Assembly: GCA_016271365.2 (NCBI GenBank)
Contig: CM028136.1
Coordinates: forward strand, 464,626,001-464,690,000
Length of the DNA: 64,000 bases
From: Neoceratodus forsteri
Lineage: Eukaryota; Chordata; Ceratodontiformes; Ceratodontidae
Direction of reading: 5' to 3'
In this document: piece after piece, positions 34,171 to 46,959 of the stretch
Layout of the letters: each line of letters opens with the position of its first letter
Numbering within the stretch: position 1 is the first letter of the stretch
Program-made: the position numbers and the translations under genes
The notes under the pieces: model-generated
The model's database searches: none
What the model saw: the letters and a program-made list of their open reading frames with translations, nothing else
What the model was told of the DNA's origin: nothing

Positions 34171-35440
34171 ATGGTGTCCGCTGCAAAGGAGATGGAAGAA
34201 CCCTCCATTAGAGAGATGTTTGCCTCTATCATTCATAGCATTGCTGCACTTACCTTAGCCTCCAACACATCTGTGGTTTTCATCCAACAACTGGACACCA
34301 GAGTGGACAAAACTGAGCAGAAAGTTCTCGCACAGGATGAAATCCTTCAAGGGCACTGCGCCACAATGCGAGAACAGGTGGCATAAATCCGACATCTATA
34401 AGACAAGCTTGATGACCTAGAGAATAGGAGCCGCTGTAACAATCTGCGGCTCCTAGGATTTCCGGAAGTCTGTGAGGGGGGTAACACTCTGACCTTTTTA
34501 CAACAAGTGCTACCAGAAATACTTCAACTCCCCCCCAACCAAAATTACAATTGAAAGGGCACATCTATCCCTCCAGCCAAAACCTACCCAGGGCGACAGA
34601 TCCAGGCCAATAATTGCTCGTATCTTGAATTTTGCGGAGAAAGAGGCCATCCAGGCCAGGGCCAGAGAATTGGGCAAGTTAAGATGGAGCGATCACAAAA
34701 TCATGATCTTTCAAGATTATGCCAGCGATCTAGCGGCTAAGTGAAAAGCCTTTGCAGAAGTGCACCAGAGACTACATCTTCTAAAGATTTTCTTTATGTT
34801 ACGATATCTGGCCATCCTGCAACTCTCTGTTAATGGCATAACACACCAGCTGGCAACTCCAGACGTGGCCATGGATTTTATTAGGGCAACTTGGCCATCC
34901 GAAAATGGCACTACTAATATATCGGTTTGTGAGACTGGATCAGATCGCGCTTCACACCAGCAGGGAGCTCCAAAGAAGATATTGGAGATGTCGAGTTCTT
35001 TGCCTAGTCGCCCTTTGGATGCTCACTCACTGAAGGTGAGGAAGAGGCCCCCAAAATCCCTGCACTCTAAACGGGAACATCCACAGGACCAGAGATGGTC
35101 TCCTAATGCTGAAGCTCATACCTTGGAGGATGCCGACAATGGAGGGATTCAATATGTTAGTCCCTACTTCTCTCGCAACCGATACTCTGTTCTGGGGGAC
35201 CAGCCAGACAGTTTTGACCTAGAAGACATGGACACTCACCAGACCAGTTCTCCAGGGAATTCAGAGAAGGAACCAGGGGATCGGCTGGATTCTTGGTCTA
35301 CAATTGTGGACGCCGTACACCCGCTTGCTAATACTGACATTAGTGCTGATGATTCCCTCGCTTTGGCAGATCCTGAAGCAACTACTGCACAGCCATCTAC
35401 TAGAGTGGAATTGCCCAGGCTGAATGGGCCTCTCCAATAG
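34171..35440 (+). pseudogene. LINE D ORF1 (L1 ORF1p-like), broken
   Basis: MVSAAKEMEEPSIREMFASI opens at 34171 with a heptad-rich coiled coil (DTRVDKTEQKVLAQDEIL). After a stop at 34384 it continues DKLDDLENRSRCNNLRLLGF, the coiled coil/RRM border typical of L1 ORF1p. The 34760-35440 frame has the C-terminal extension (LHLLKIFFMLRYLAILQ, then an acidic Ser/Asp-rich tail). The family role is an RNA chaperone. Confidence 0.8.
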
Positions 35441-36538
35441 ATAAGTACTAATGGTTTTGTGTCTTGGGGAGTAAAGGGTAGGGAGGAGGGAAGAGTGATG
35501 GTCTAACAACCGACGGCGTAAAGTACTCTGAGCCCTGGTTGTCATAGGGGAAGTACTGACTGGGCCTCTTATTGTTAGGCCTCAGTATAGCATACAAGAT
35601 GGGTTGGGCCGTAAAGTCCCTCCCCCCCAGGAGACACCCTATCTTGGTACACGGTTTAAGACAGTATTGTTGAAATGTTTAAATGTTGAGTTTCATTGCC
35701 GCTTTAGGTTCATTTTCAGAGGTTACATTGAGGTTATATTGTTAACATGTTAATGAGGTATTTTTTCTAAACTGTGATGGTGTTTTCCTCTGCTAAGAAT
35801 ATTCTTAATTGAATCCTTTCACCCCCCCCCCCAAATATCTAGGATGGAATGGAATCATGAGACAAAGTAGATAACTCTGAGCATTTTAAACAACCTTCTG
35901 TCCCCTTCATTTTTATTCTCCATAAGTCTTATACACTACCTCTCTCGGGTTTGTAGCCTGCCACTTCCTATGAACTCTCCCATCACTCACTCGGGGGCCT
36001 TCTGGACACTCTTTATGCTAACGGCTCTGGATTGGGACACTATGCAAATCGTGTTTTTCTCCAGATTATCGACAGTTTGTCCTATAAAACGTTGGTTGGT
36101 GGCAGAGTAGAGAATCTCCTTCCAGTCAACCCTTTTGCATTTTATTTCTCCTTCGCTTTTCCATGCCTCGCAGGTGCAGCAGGGCATACCATTGGCTGGG
36201 GAACCAGCAGGTTAAGTCCTCCTGCACTCTAAACTTGTGTGTGACTTGAAATTGTTGTTTAGACTGTACAGTTCTGGTAGCTAATTCTAGGTTCACAGTG
36301 TAACATATAGGTGCTGGCTTATACTGTAAGAAATTAGAAGTGATCGATAACATTCTACTGACATAGAATTCGTTAGCCTGCCATCAAAACCCCTTTGACT
36401 CTCTTTCGGAGGTGTAATTTCATTGCAGGCACGTTTCCCTTTTAGATATTTAGGTCAGACTCCTGTCTCATCTTGCTTAGTGCATATACCTGAGGACGTT
36501 AAATTACTCCTATCCATATCTCTGTATTACAGGTTACC
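35441..36538. other. LINE D inter-ORF region
   Basis: About 1.1 kb between ORF1 and ORF2 with no recognisable coding motif. A poly(C) run is at 35821-35832. Confidence 0.45.
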
Positions 36539-39500
36539 ATGTCCGACCTGATATTTCATACCCGGAATGTTAGAGGGTTAAATTTTCCTATAAAACGTAA
36601 AATGGTTCTGACCCATTTGAAGCGGTTGCACTCAAAGGTAGCCTTTCTTAAAGAAACTAAATTGTCGGGAGAGGACCATAAATACATGTCCAAAGACTGG
36701 GTGGGCCAACAGGTACACTCGAATGTAGCCTCTAGGAAGTGGGGGGGTCCTTATTCTCCTTCATAAATCCTTGCCATGGTCTCTTACTCGAATCCTTTCT
36801 AGCCCAGATGGTAGATGGGTAATTGCAACCTTCTCCACTCCCTCAGGGCTGATCACCCTTTATAATCTTTATGCCCCCAATGAAGACAACCCCCAATTTT
36901 TTCACAATCTTGCTGAGGTGCTTCTCAAGTCTACTCCCCGAGACTGCCCTCTCCTTATAGGTGGGGATTTTAACTTGACGCTATTCCCCTCTATGGATAG
37001 GAATGATAGGGGTACAGAGTCTCACCTTAGGAGTAGGAAAGCGGAGCATCAATTAATCAAGGATCAAGGTCTGACTGATATTTGGAGGGTTTTCCACCCC
37101 AGAACCAGGGACTACACTTTCCATTCGGAGCCAAATGCTTCACATAGTAGATTAGACTTCTGGCTTGGCTCATCCCATATTATGACAAACGTTCTGGATG
37201 TGGATATCCTTCCAAGGGTAATTTCAGACCATGCACCAGTCTCCCTCCTTCTGCATTGGGACCCTGTATCCCCGCCACATCGTCAATGGTGACTAGACCC
37301 TCTCTTAACTAAAGATCCAGAGTTCATCTCCTAGGCACAAAAAAGAAGCATCCTTGTTTCTAGCTGAAAATCCCACCTCTGATACTATGGCGAGTAACAC
37401 TTGGGAGGCGTTTAAGGTCACTATGAGAGGTAGCATCATGGGGTATGCTGCTAAGAAACGGAGGGAGAGAGAACAACATTTAGCTGTTCTTGAACAGAAA
37501 TTGAAAGATGCAGAAGTGGTCTTCAAGGATATGCCCTCCCCCTCTCCTAAGTCTGTTATGGGTCGAATCATTCTGTGCTTAAGATTTGAAATAAACCAGC
37601 TTCTTAACGGGAAAGCAGAAATAGCCATGCTGTGCCTCAGACATACCTATTGGGAGGGGGGAGATAAGGGCGGCAAGGTAATGGCATATCAATTGCGGAA
37701 ACAGCAAGCCAGCAAACATATTGCAGCTCTGAGGGATGACCAAGGGGGGACTGGATACCACCATGGAGAGGATCAATGCAACTATGGCCTCCTTTTACAA
37801 AGCCCTACACACCTCTACACATTTAGAGACCAATAAGGAAACTGAGGCTTTTCTTGAGACTCTCCCACTGCCTAAACTGACCCCACAACAAGCTAAAATA
37901 CTGGATCTCCCTATCTCTAGCGCAGAGGTGAGCTTAGCCATCTGAGAGCTGAAGTTGGGGAAATCACCAGGTAATGATGGATACACCACCGATTTTTATC
38001 AGGCACTCGCCCCAACACTTACTCCACTTCTTACAGAGGTGTTCCGTGAAATCGAAATCACAGGTACCCTTCCTCCCTCTATGAGGGAAGCTACTATTTT
38101 AGTTATCCCCAAAAAGGGAAAAGAACCCACACATCCAGGCAATTATCATCCAATTTCCCTTATTAACTTGGATAGTAAACTGTATGCCAAAATCTTGGCC
38201 TCCAGACTGAGCCCCTTGCTCCCTAATCTTATACACCCATCTCAAGCAGGGTTTATTCCTGGTCATCACAGTGCAGATCACTTGAGAACCCTTATCAATT
38301 TGATCCACTTGGCCAGACCCCTTCCTACACCAGCTGAGGCCATTGCAGTGGACTTTGAGAAGGCATTTGATTTCATCGAATGAGCCTATTTGTATCAAGT
38401 CCTTACTCACCTGGGAATGAATGGCGGTTTCCTTGCAAGGATACAAGCTATATATACCTCCACCTCATCTAGAGTTAGCACAAACTCTACCTCTCACCCC
38501 CATTTTTGTTGGAAAGAGGACACAACAAGGATGTCCTCTGTCTCCCCTTTTTGTTTGTACTGCGGTCGGTCATAGCCATTAGCCATATAAGAAACCATCC
38601 AGATATTATAGGCATATCGGTGGGGACCTCCACTTACACTACCCTTATGTATGCTGATGATCTCCTCCTCCCCTTGGCTAACATCCAAAGTTCCATATCT
38701 CCTTTGCTTCTCCTTTTAAATACCTTTTCTAAATATTCGGGTCTCAAATTGAACCAGAGTAAGACTGAACTGCTCTCGCTGAATAACCACTGTGTCCAAC
38801 AGATGGTGGAGGCAGCCAATCTTCTTTGGGCCCCTAAAGGAATTCCTTTTCTGGGAATCTTTCTCACCCCGACACTTGACAACCCCTCCTTTCCACTATT
38901 AAGACAGAATTTGAAAGATGGAAACTCCTCAGGCTCACTTTGGCCGGGAACATTGCTGCAATAAAAATGGTTACAGCTCCCAAACTTTTCTATTTATTGA
39001 TGCACATTCCCATTCCCCTATCCAAACAGTGGTCCCAGCCTATAGACAAACTATTCAGGGATTTTCTTTGAGAAGGAGCCAAGCCCAGATTCAGTCGTAA
39101 CAAGCTCAGGGCCCATTGGAAAAAGGGGGTCTGGAACCTCCCCTGGATTGAAGGCTATCATCAAGCTTTTCTCCTAGCCCAAATGGTTAAGTGGATGTCC
39201 CCTCCTAGGCTGCTTGCTCCACAATAGATCCAAATTGAATTAGATATCACGGGGACAATACACCCATCCTCACTCCTTTACTTTACCAATTCCCCTAAGA
39301 TAAATTCCCCTTCTAAGCTTCCCCATGGGCCTACCTCACCGAAAGTGGAAGTGTCCACAACTAATTGGCTCACCACACATGCAAAGGTGAAGATAAACCC
39401 CCTTCCACTTGCTTTTATCCCACTTTGGAAAAAAACCCTGATTACTATAGGAAGACGATGGGTCTGTTGGGGCCGCTGGGCAGCTTTGGGTATCTACAGA

Positions 39501-40196
39501 CTTGGGAGATATTATTGATGAGAACTCTAGGGCTCTCCATACATTCCACTCTCTTCAGCAGACATGGGGCATTCCCCAATCAGAATTCTGGAGATACCTC
39601 CAACTCCAGGATGCACTAAGACATGTTCTGGAGTCTTTACAAAAGCAAAGCAAATCATCACCCCTACATCTTTGGATACAACAACCAAAGGGCCTTGCAG
39701 GGTGCATTTATGCCTTACTTAGAGATACACTTCCTTCCCAGTCGGAGGAAGCAAAACACAAATCGGAAAAAATGCTCAGCCATCCTATTTCTACGGAAGC
39801 CTGGGAACAGACCTGGAGAGACTCTCATATCTGATTCAGAGATGCCAGGTCTAGATTAATCCAGAATAAGATTTCTCATTCCTGGTATAATACTCCGGTG
39901 GTTTTAGCCAAAGCAAAGATACTGGACTCGGACGTCTGTTGGAGATGTCAGAGTCCAGGAGGACCTAATACATATTCTGTGGCTATGTCCTCAAATTCAG
40001 CAACTCTGGGTGAGGTACAGAATGTTGCGCCCACAGTGCTGGAAGCAGCAGCTCTTGCTCAGTCATCTCTTTTTCTTCTTGGAGTTAGTAGACCTTCCAA
40101 GACTTTTCCCTACAAACTCAGATGGCTAACCCTCCTGACCCTCCAAGTAAAGAGAGCTCTGCTTTCTAAATGGAGAACCACTATTATCCCACCATA
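36539..40196 (+). pseudogene. LINE D ORF2: endonuclease-reverse transcriptase, broken
   Basis: The nuclease starts MSDLIFHTRNVRGLNFPIKR (His where Asn is usual) and continues FLKETKLSGEDH, LYAPNEDNP, GGDFNL, SRLDFWL and the catalytic SDHAPVSL (36771-37292). Linker 37354-37836. The RT has GKSPGNDGYTTDFYQ, LVIPKKGKEPTHPGNYHPIS, QAGFIPGHHSADHLR and VDFEKAFDFIE (37955-38383). The catalytic YADD is at 38650-38661. The C-terminal knuckle (CWRCQ, then LIHILWLC in another frame) is near 39937-40000. Single-base shifts and stops occur near 36770, 37945, 38383 and 39980. Confidence 0.9.
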
Positions 40197-41050
40197 GCAG
40201 AAATTTTAGCCTCTCTTACAACCCTTGCCAAACTGGATAGGCTCGCATCTTAAAAATTACCAACTCTCCAAATTCAGACAGTGCTGGGCCCCATCCAAGC
40301 TATGTAAGTCCCAGGTTGGCATAGGATGAGGGCTTATACTGACCTGCTCAGTAGCAGAGGATAAGTCTTAAGAAGCTGACAACAGCCCTGACAGGGAACC
40401 ATGATTATGCTGTCTAACCAGAGCAACTAATCTCTGGACCTTGTTTACTGCTTGGGCAGATAGGGCTATAAGGTTACAATGTTTTGCTACAACAAAGGTT
40501 ATACTTTTCCTAGAGATTTCTAAGAATATAGAGATTTTGGTCACACTGTATAGGTATATCTAAGCAGCCTAACCTGATATAAGATATCTCATCTATCCAA
40601 CAGATACTTTGGGATTATTTGCTTTTATTCCAGGTACTTCGGATCTTGTGGAACATATACACTCACAGAACTCGGCTCCTTTCCCGAAGCCATGAAGAGG
40701 GATTGGTCTGAATTTAGGAAGAGGCCTACTCGGTGTGCTTATGTACTGCAATGACTGATAGGGTGAATTCCCCCTTTTGGTGAGTACATCTGTAAAGATA
40801 TCGTTCCTCTGTAATACTGTATAGTAGTAGAAGGGCTCCAATACCCCTTCATTTAAATGTTATATGAAACCTCTGTATAATACCTTGTGATTGCTTCTGT
40901 GTACTGACTGCTTATTCTTTGAAGTGACCCTTGTACCTGATCCTGACATGATTTCTTGAGCAATTAGCTCACCAGATGTATGTTTAGGTATCTTTCTTTT
41001 CTTTTCGAAAAATAGCATAAAACAATAAAATATTTTCAAAAAAAAAAAAA
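40197..41050 (+). other. LINE D 3' UTR and poly(A) tail
   Basis: AT-rich 3' UTR ending with AATAAAA at about 41025 and an A run ending at 41053. Confidence 0.75.
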
Positions 41051-41694
41051 AAAGAACAGAACGTTTTGTGAACAGATGGACCTGCTGGGAACTCTACAAG
41101 GAACAAATAAACTAATCCTTTAAATATGGGTTTCGGGCTGAAGTAGTCTTGGACCCATCCCTCCTTTCCCCTCTTCTTTCTAGACCCCCTTTTCCACCCC
41201 TCAAAGCAATAAGGTGTACTCCGAGTCCCTTCTGGGCAACTGAGAGTGATCCCCCCCTTTTTGGAATGCCCCTCTTACCAAGGTCATATAAAAATATAGT
41301 TCCCCCTTTTGTTGATGACTCTTTAAACAAGCCTGTGTATAAAAAAGAAAATAACAAGTAACTCTGTCTAGAATTTGGGAGAAAAAAGCATGTCACGTGG
41401 TTCTGTTTTTTTTTTTTTATTTGTTAAGTGTGTTATGTATTTTTTCTTCTACTTCCGGTTTTATGCATTTAATTAGTTGATATGTTGGTGTGGAATATTA
41501 CAGCAATGTAAACCATAGGGGAATGCTAAGGGAATAGGGGAAGGAGTGTTGTAACCAATATCTTCCATCCTGTATTACACATGAAAAAGGATTTTCTGTA
41601 ACCTCGGTTTTTAGCTGTAAGGAATATCAATGTCATGTACAGTTTTTAATTGTACTTTGTTTCAACTGATCAATTCAATAAACAAGTTTAAAAA
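41051..41694 (+). mobile_element. LINE C 3' end after LINE D
   Basis: The first 60 bp give the last residues of ORF2 (RFVNRWTCWELYKEQIN then stop). A 3' UTR follows, ending CAATAAACAAGTTTAAAAA before the duplication at 41695. Confidence 0.85.
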
Positions 41695-42895
41695 TAGAAT
41701 TCAGCAAAGCGGCGATTCTGTGCCACATGGCAGGCTGATCAGCAAGCTGAGAGATCTGGGAATATGGGACAAACTGCTGGGGTGGGTCAAGAACTGGTTG
41801 CAGAATAGGAATCAGAGAGTGGTAGTGGGGGGGGACTATCCAAATTGCAGCCTGTAACCAGCGGAGTCCCACAGGGTTCAGTACTTGGACCTGTGCTGTT
41901 CAACATCTTTAATGGTAACATAGCAGAGGGGGTCAAAAGTAAGATATGCCTCTTTGAGGATGATAACAAGCTCTGTTGGAGGGTGGACACAGTGGAGGGG
42001 AGACAGGAATTAAGGGAGGATCTGGCTAGGCTGGAGAATTGATTGGGTATCTGTCAGTTGGGATTCAATGCCAAGAAATGCAAGGTCATTCACCTGGCAA
42101 CCAAGAACCCAGGGGCCAGCTACTGGCTGGGGGGAGTACAGGTGGCAGTCTCAGAGGAGGACAAGGACCTAGGGTGATGGTCAGAGGAGACATGAAACAC
42201 TCAGCACAGTGCCGCAAGGTAGCAGCTAAAGCAAATAAAATGCTAGGCTGCATCTACAGGGGAATAACCTCTAGAAGGGAGGAAATCATCTTGCCACTGT
42301 ACAGATCACTGGTAAGGCCACACCTGGAATACTGTGTACAGTTCTGGTGTCCATATCTGAAGAAGGATATCATGCTACTGGAGGGGATCCTGAGGAGGGC
42401 AATCAGAATGATCTAGGGTATGGGGGACAAGACACATGAGGAGAGGCTGAGTGAGCTAAACATGTACTCCCTGGAGCATAGTAGAGAAGGGGAACATGAT
42501 AGAGACCTTCAAGTACCTTAAGGGGATAAACAGTGTAAGATCGGGGGACATCTTTAACTTAAGGAAGGAGGGTGCAACAAGGGGGCACAGCATGAGGCTA
42601 GTAGGGGTAGATTTAAGAAGGAAATGAGGAGGCACTTTTTCATTGAAAGGGTGGTGTCAGGGTGGAACAAGTTGCCAGAGGAGGTGGCTGTGATAACTAA
42701 AGTGGCTAGTTTCAAGAGGGATGAAGAAGAACATTAGGGTAGGTGTTCCTGGGATGGGGAAGGGGGATGGTACTAGGGGAAGGATAATTGTCTCCAGTGG
42801 GAGTGGGGTGGGGCAGCTCCAGGGAACTAATTAGAGCTGCACATTGGAACAGACTTGATAGACCATTATGGCCTGTTTCTGCTAGCAAATTCGTA
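41695..42895 (+). pseudogene. CR1 LINE, 3' part of split ORF2 and 3' end
   Basis: Continues the CR1 from 27405. It has LISKLRDLGIWDKLLGWVKN, SGVPQGSVLGPVLFNIF and an RT active-site box that reads FEDDNKL instead of F/YADD (41953-41970). Next come [36 protein letters not shown] and LRRAIRMI (42039-42416), then the RRHFFIERVV-type end. It finishes with the CR1 3' sequence CATTATGGCCTGTTTCTGCT. Several stops and frame changes. Confidence 0.88.
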
Positions 42896-43174
42896 TGCTC
42901 AACTGCTGGTGTACTTTCAGACTGCTTCAATGATTGTTCCATCACCTTTGTGCCTGGAAACCTTGTAGCAAAAGTCACATCTGAAAATGACCCCAGCCCA
43001 CTTGTACAGACATTTCATACTGAAGGACTTCTACACAGACTTATCGACCATAAGATGGGACTGTATCACTCATGTTCCCTCTATAGCTGATGCTTGGAAA
43101 TTCTTTGCCAGTGAATTTATTTATTTATTTTATTTGGTTTTGATAACCAGGTAGGTGCACTAGACATTAAATAT
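42896..43174. other. Unassigned stretch with TTTATTTA-rich tail
   Basis: The block at 43113-43165 ((ATTT)n then GATAACCAGGTAGGTGCA) resembles 49961-50000 ((ATTT)n then TTTACCAGGTAAGCAGCA). Both look like the inverted 3' tail of one repeat family. Confidence 0.45.
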
Positions 43175-45060
43175 GCCTATTTTCAGGCATGCCCCAGGAG
43201 AGTACAAGTCATAAAGCTCGAAGACCTTTTTACTAGGTGGAATGCAATGAACTTGCTTCGTTCTTACAAGATAAGGTGGCTGACATCAGGTCAGAAATTC
43301 TCTTGACTCGCTCTAGGGGTTGCGGGTGATCAGTGTTTGGTCACCCTCACCTCAGGCTTCCTGGAGTACCTTTGTCCTGCCGAGTTCGTGGATGTCATGC
43401 GGTTGTCCATTGTATGTGCCCTACATGCCTGTAGTTTGGATCTGGGCCCAACTACCTTGATTATGGGTTGTTGTGCTACTATCAGCCTGGTCCTGGCACA
43501 GATAGGCCAGCGCCCCTGGAATCCGTGAGTTTCAAGCTCCCTGAATGAGGCAGTGGTGACACTCCTTCTAAAGAAAGCTTCTTTGGACCCAGATTCTCCG
43601 GCCAACTACAGACCAATCTCAAACCTTCCCTTTATAGGGAAGGTGATTGAGAAAGTAGTAGTGGTACAGCTGGAGGACCACTTGACCATCCATAACATCT
43701 ACGAACCTCTCCAGTCCAGTTTCCAAAAGAGACATAGCACTGAGACCACACTGGTTCGGGTGCTCAATGATCTCCTGATGGCGAGAGATCAAAGAAGCCA
43801 TTCTGTCTTGGTGCTCCTTGATCTCTCTCTTCAGCCTTTGACACTGTGGACCATGGGGTACTGCTCTGGTACCTGGGGTCCATCTGTGGCCTGACAGGTA
43901 CGGTCCTCAGGTGGTTTACATCTTTCCTAACTGGCAGACGTCAGAGAGTGGTGTCTGGGATTTTTTCCTCGGACCCATTCTCTCTGCCATGTAGGGTACC
44001 TCAGGGCTCAGTGTTGTCCTCCATGTTGTTTGCAGTGTATATGCTGCCCCTCAGAGACATTGTAAGATGGTACGGGCTGAGGTTTCACTGCTATGCTGAT
44101 GATACCCAGCTCTACCTGTCTTTGCTCCCAACCAGGATAGAGCTGTCCTGGTCTTCAATAACTGCCTTGTTGAAATCCAGGACTGGATGAATTTGAGCTG
44201 GTTAAAGTTGAATGCCGGAAAGACCGAGGTGATGGTAGTGGACCCGGGTCACCAGATAGAGGGGCTGTGGGCTGGTCAGCCCTCTAGACTCTTTCTTGGA
44301 CTCCCAGATCCCTTCCTCTGAACGGGTGCGAAATCTGGGGATAGTGCTTGTCGACAGGCTGACTTTACATGCTCAGGTGTCGTGGTCATCAAGTCTTCCT
44401 TTTATCATGTTAGGAATATCTCCAGGATTAAGCACCTTGTTCCATCCAGGGACCCACCTACATTGGTCCATGCCTTCATGACCTCACACCTGGATTACTG
44501 CAACTCCCTGTACCTAGGGCTACCTGGGGTTGATATCTGCTGCCTGCAGCCCTGCAGAAGCAGCTGCAGAAAACATTGTTGATCAGGGGCTTCTCGAGCC
44601 TCTTATTTTACCTCCGTGCTGCACGACCTGCACTGGCTGCTGATTATGGGCGGATCACATTTAAAGTTGGTTTACTGACTTATAAAACCTTACATGGACT
44701 TGGCCCTGACTACTTGAAAGAGCTTCTCGATGCGACAGCTCCATTCGGTGACAAGGGGTTGCTGGAGATTCCAAGGGTGTCATTGAAATCTTCAGGGGCC
44801 CATGCATTTATGCATGTGGACCCTTCCCTTTGGAATTCTCTACCCCATCAGCTTTGGGAGTGCATGACTGTGGGAGGTTTTAAAAGGAGTTGAAAACTTA
44901 CCTATGGCGCAGGCATTTAGTGGGTACTGAATTAGTATGATCCTCAGACAACAATTATTATATTTGTTGGTTGCTGATTTTATTATTGTTCTTTATCTTG
45001 TTGTAAAGCACCTTGATGGCTCGAAAGGCGCTTTTGTGAAATAAAGATTATTATTATTAT
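43175..45060 (+). pseudogene. L2-type LINE, ORF2 RT and 3' end
   Basis: ELASFLQDKVADIRSEI (about 43247) precedes the RT, as in L2 linkers. The RT has [37 protein letters not shown] and [18 protein letters not shown] (43553-43894), then VPQGSVLSSMLF and the catalytic YADD at 44092-44103 (HCYADDTQLYLS). The C-terminal part has TSHLDYCNSLYLGLP and FKVGLLTYKTLHGLGPDYL, ending in DPSLWNSLP (44382-44893). The 3' end AAGCACCTTGATGGCTCGAAA with a (ATT)n tail is typical of L2. Several frame changes. Confidence 0.88.
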
Positions 45061-46660
45061 TAAACAATCATGAAACATGGTACAAAGAGACATTAAAGTA
45101 TACAGCATTAAGGGTAAAACTAGTAACAGATACAAAAGTAGTTGAATGAGTAAATATAAAGTAACAGAGAAATCAGCATAAATAATAATGAAACATATTA
45201 CAAGACAGTAAAATTCACAATGTGGGGGGTAAAGTAATTGCAGATACAAAAACAATATAAAAATAACGACAGTGTAACAGGGAGAAAATCAATACAAGAG
45301 CAGAAAACCAGAATGAACAAAGCAGAGTAGCAAAACAGACAAGAAGCAGTAAACATATGTGCAGCAGATTAAGCAGCAAGGACAAACAGTAGTCAGGTAG
45401 CATGGGTGGGGAGGTAGGAAGCAGGTACAGGGGTCAGAAACTAAGAGGTGGTGGTGAAGCTCCCTTTTAAAGCAGGCATGAGAGGGGGAGAGTCAACTGG
45501 ACCCAGGCAAGGAGTTCCAGAAATACATGGCAAAGTAGGAGAAAGCCTGGGATCCCATTGTCGTCAACCACCTAGGAACAGATAGTAGAGACTGGCCTCC
45601 AGACTGAAGGGGGTAAGGGAGGCTCAAGGGAGTCAAGATTAAGGCTAGGGAAGAAGGCAATCCAGTCTTAAGAATTTTATCAGTTATGGTGCCAAGAGCA
45701 TAGGAGCGGCTGGCCTCAGGAGATAGTCAGTTTAGACCACTGTAAAGCTGACAGCTGTAGGTAAGATGATGTGATGCCAGAGCAAAATGACAGATATTAT
45801 TGTAGGTGATGTCTCACTTAATGGAGCTTGGCTTTGGCAGCATTTACAAAGGTAGCAGAGCTGTAGGTGAGGGTAGAAACAAGGATACCCAAGCCAGGCT
45901 GGTGGCACTGAGGGTTGAGGTGCTGGACACCACACCTCACACTATGCCAGTGACCTGGGTTTGGGAATGGATTATGGTCATTTGGGGGTCAGCTGGGGAG
46001 GTAAGGATTGACCATTCGGAGGACTGCCCTCCTTCCTCAGGGTGGGGGGTTTGTGCTTCATGCATCAGTACAGTGAGAGAGGTTCAGCCCTTGGCTGCCT
46101 CCACAGAGGTGGACACAGCTGCTGCACCCATTGCAAGGGCATGGGGAAGAAAATGGAGGAAAAATTCCGGGACCCAGCAGGACCCATGATGGCCCAGATG
46201 GACTGGAGAATGTACCCCTCCAAGGGGGGGTTTGTAGTCCCTTCCTGGTCTGTGGAGGTGGCATAAATAATGTAATTAAAAAACCAAAAAAAAATAAAGA
46301 ATGATACCCTGTGCAATGGCAATTCTGGCACAGGGTGCGAGGGCGTAACTGGTTTTAAAGGCCTGGCCAAACTTGCAGCTCTGCACAGCTTGCACAGCTC
46401 TTCAAGTGTTTGCGATGTGTTGGGCAAAATCCAGAGATGGGTCAAGTGTAATTCCAAGGTATTTGAAGTTGGTTGCATTTTCAAGGAGGCAGCCATCACT
46501 GTTGTAGAAAGAGAGTCACCCAGTAGGGGCAGAGCCAAACAACACACAGTGGATTTTGTTGGAGTTTAGTAATAGCTTGTTATGAGACAGCAAGGAGTGC
46601 ATTTTGTAGAAATCAGAGGTAAGGGTAGTGCTAAGGACATCAATTTATCAATGTCTATAG
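45061..46660 (-). pseudogene. L2-like LINE on the minus strand, degraded
   Basis: On the minus strand, 46380-46600 reads NKLLLNSNKIHCVLFGSA, then FKYLGITLDPSLDFAQHIAN, the RT thumb region of L2/Rex-type elements. Further downstream (about 45500-45650) a frame gives SAYALGTITDKIL-like sequence, then QAFSYFAMYFWNSLPGSS and ACFKRELHHHL, the closing domain. The AT-rich 45061-45420 part is the 3' UTR with an imperfect duplication of about 125 bp. An insertion appears to interrupt the gene between about 45850 and 46300. Confidence 0.65.
45850..46300 (+). mobile_element. Poly(A)-tailed insertion of unknown kind
   Basis: Plus-strand sequence ends AATTAAAAAACCAAAAAAAAA then TAAAG at 46305, just before the L2-like coding resumes (46310 onward, minus). 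One frame has CCTHCKGMGKKMEEKFRDP (46042-46266). I recognise no family and could not find a target duplication, so the left limit is a guess. Confidence 0.35.
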
Positions 46661-46959
46661 TAAACATGCACCAGTCTGAATATACATGGTCAAAGGACAC
46701 CATTACCCTGGCTCTCTCGGAGGATTATTGAATTGTTTTCACAGTGGAATGCCATTTGGGTCAAATAAAGAAAGATTAGCCTCTCAATGATAGGCAGTAT
46801 TAGGACAAACTTTAGAATCTATGTAAATTGTCTGTAGCTAATGCAAACATGGGCTACTACCAAACTACTAGGAGGAAAGCAAACATCAATCCAGCAAATT
46901 CTGGTCAGGGAAAAAAATCTATTTGAAATAGATCTTGAAGAGCAAGTGATCAAATCCAG
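46661..46959. other. No recognisable feature
   Basis: AT-rich sequence with no motif I can support. Confidence 0.4.

Larger units (their letters stand above)
33945..41050 (+). mobile_element. LINE D: full-length L1 inserted in LINE C
   Basis: 7.1 kb, flanked by AAAGAACAGAAC[A/G]TTT (33929-33944 and 41051-41066). It starts AGGGGCGTGGCCAACC and ends CAATAAAATATTTTC plus an A tail of about 15. It has L1-type ORF1 and ORF2 on the plus strand. It must be younger than LINE C. It is still decayed by many frameshifts. Confidence 0.92.
27406..41694 (+). mobile_element. LINE C: full-length L1 inserted in CR1 (contains LINE D)
   Basis: Flanked by a perfect 15-bp duplication TAGAATTCAGCAAAG (27391-27405 and 41695-41709). 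It ends in CAATAAACAAGTTTAAAAA. Without the nested LINE D and the 493-bp insertion, its own length is near 6.7 kb. It has a 5' UTR, an L1-type ORF1, and ORF2 with endonuclease, RT and knuckle. It is decayed, with numerous stops. Confidence 0.9.
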
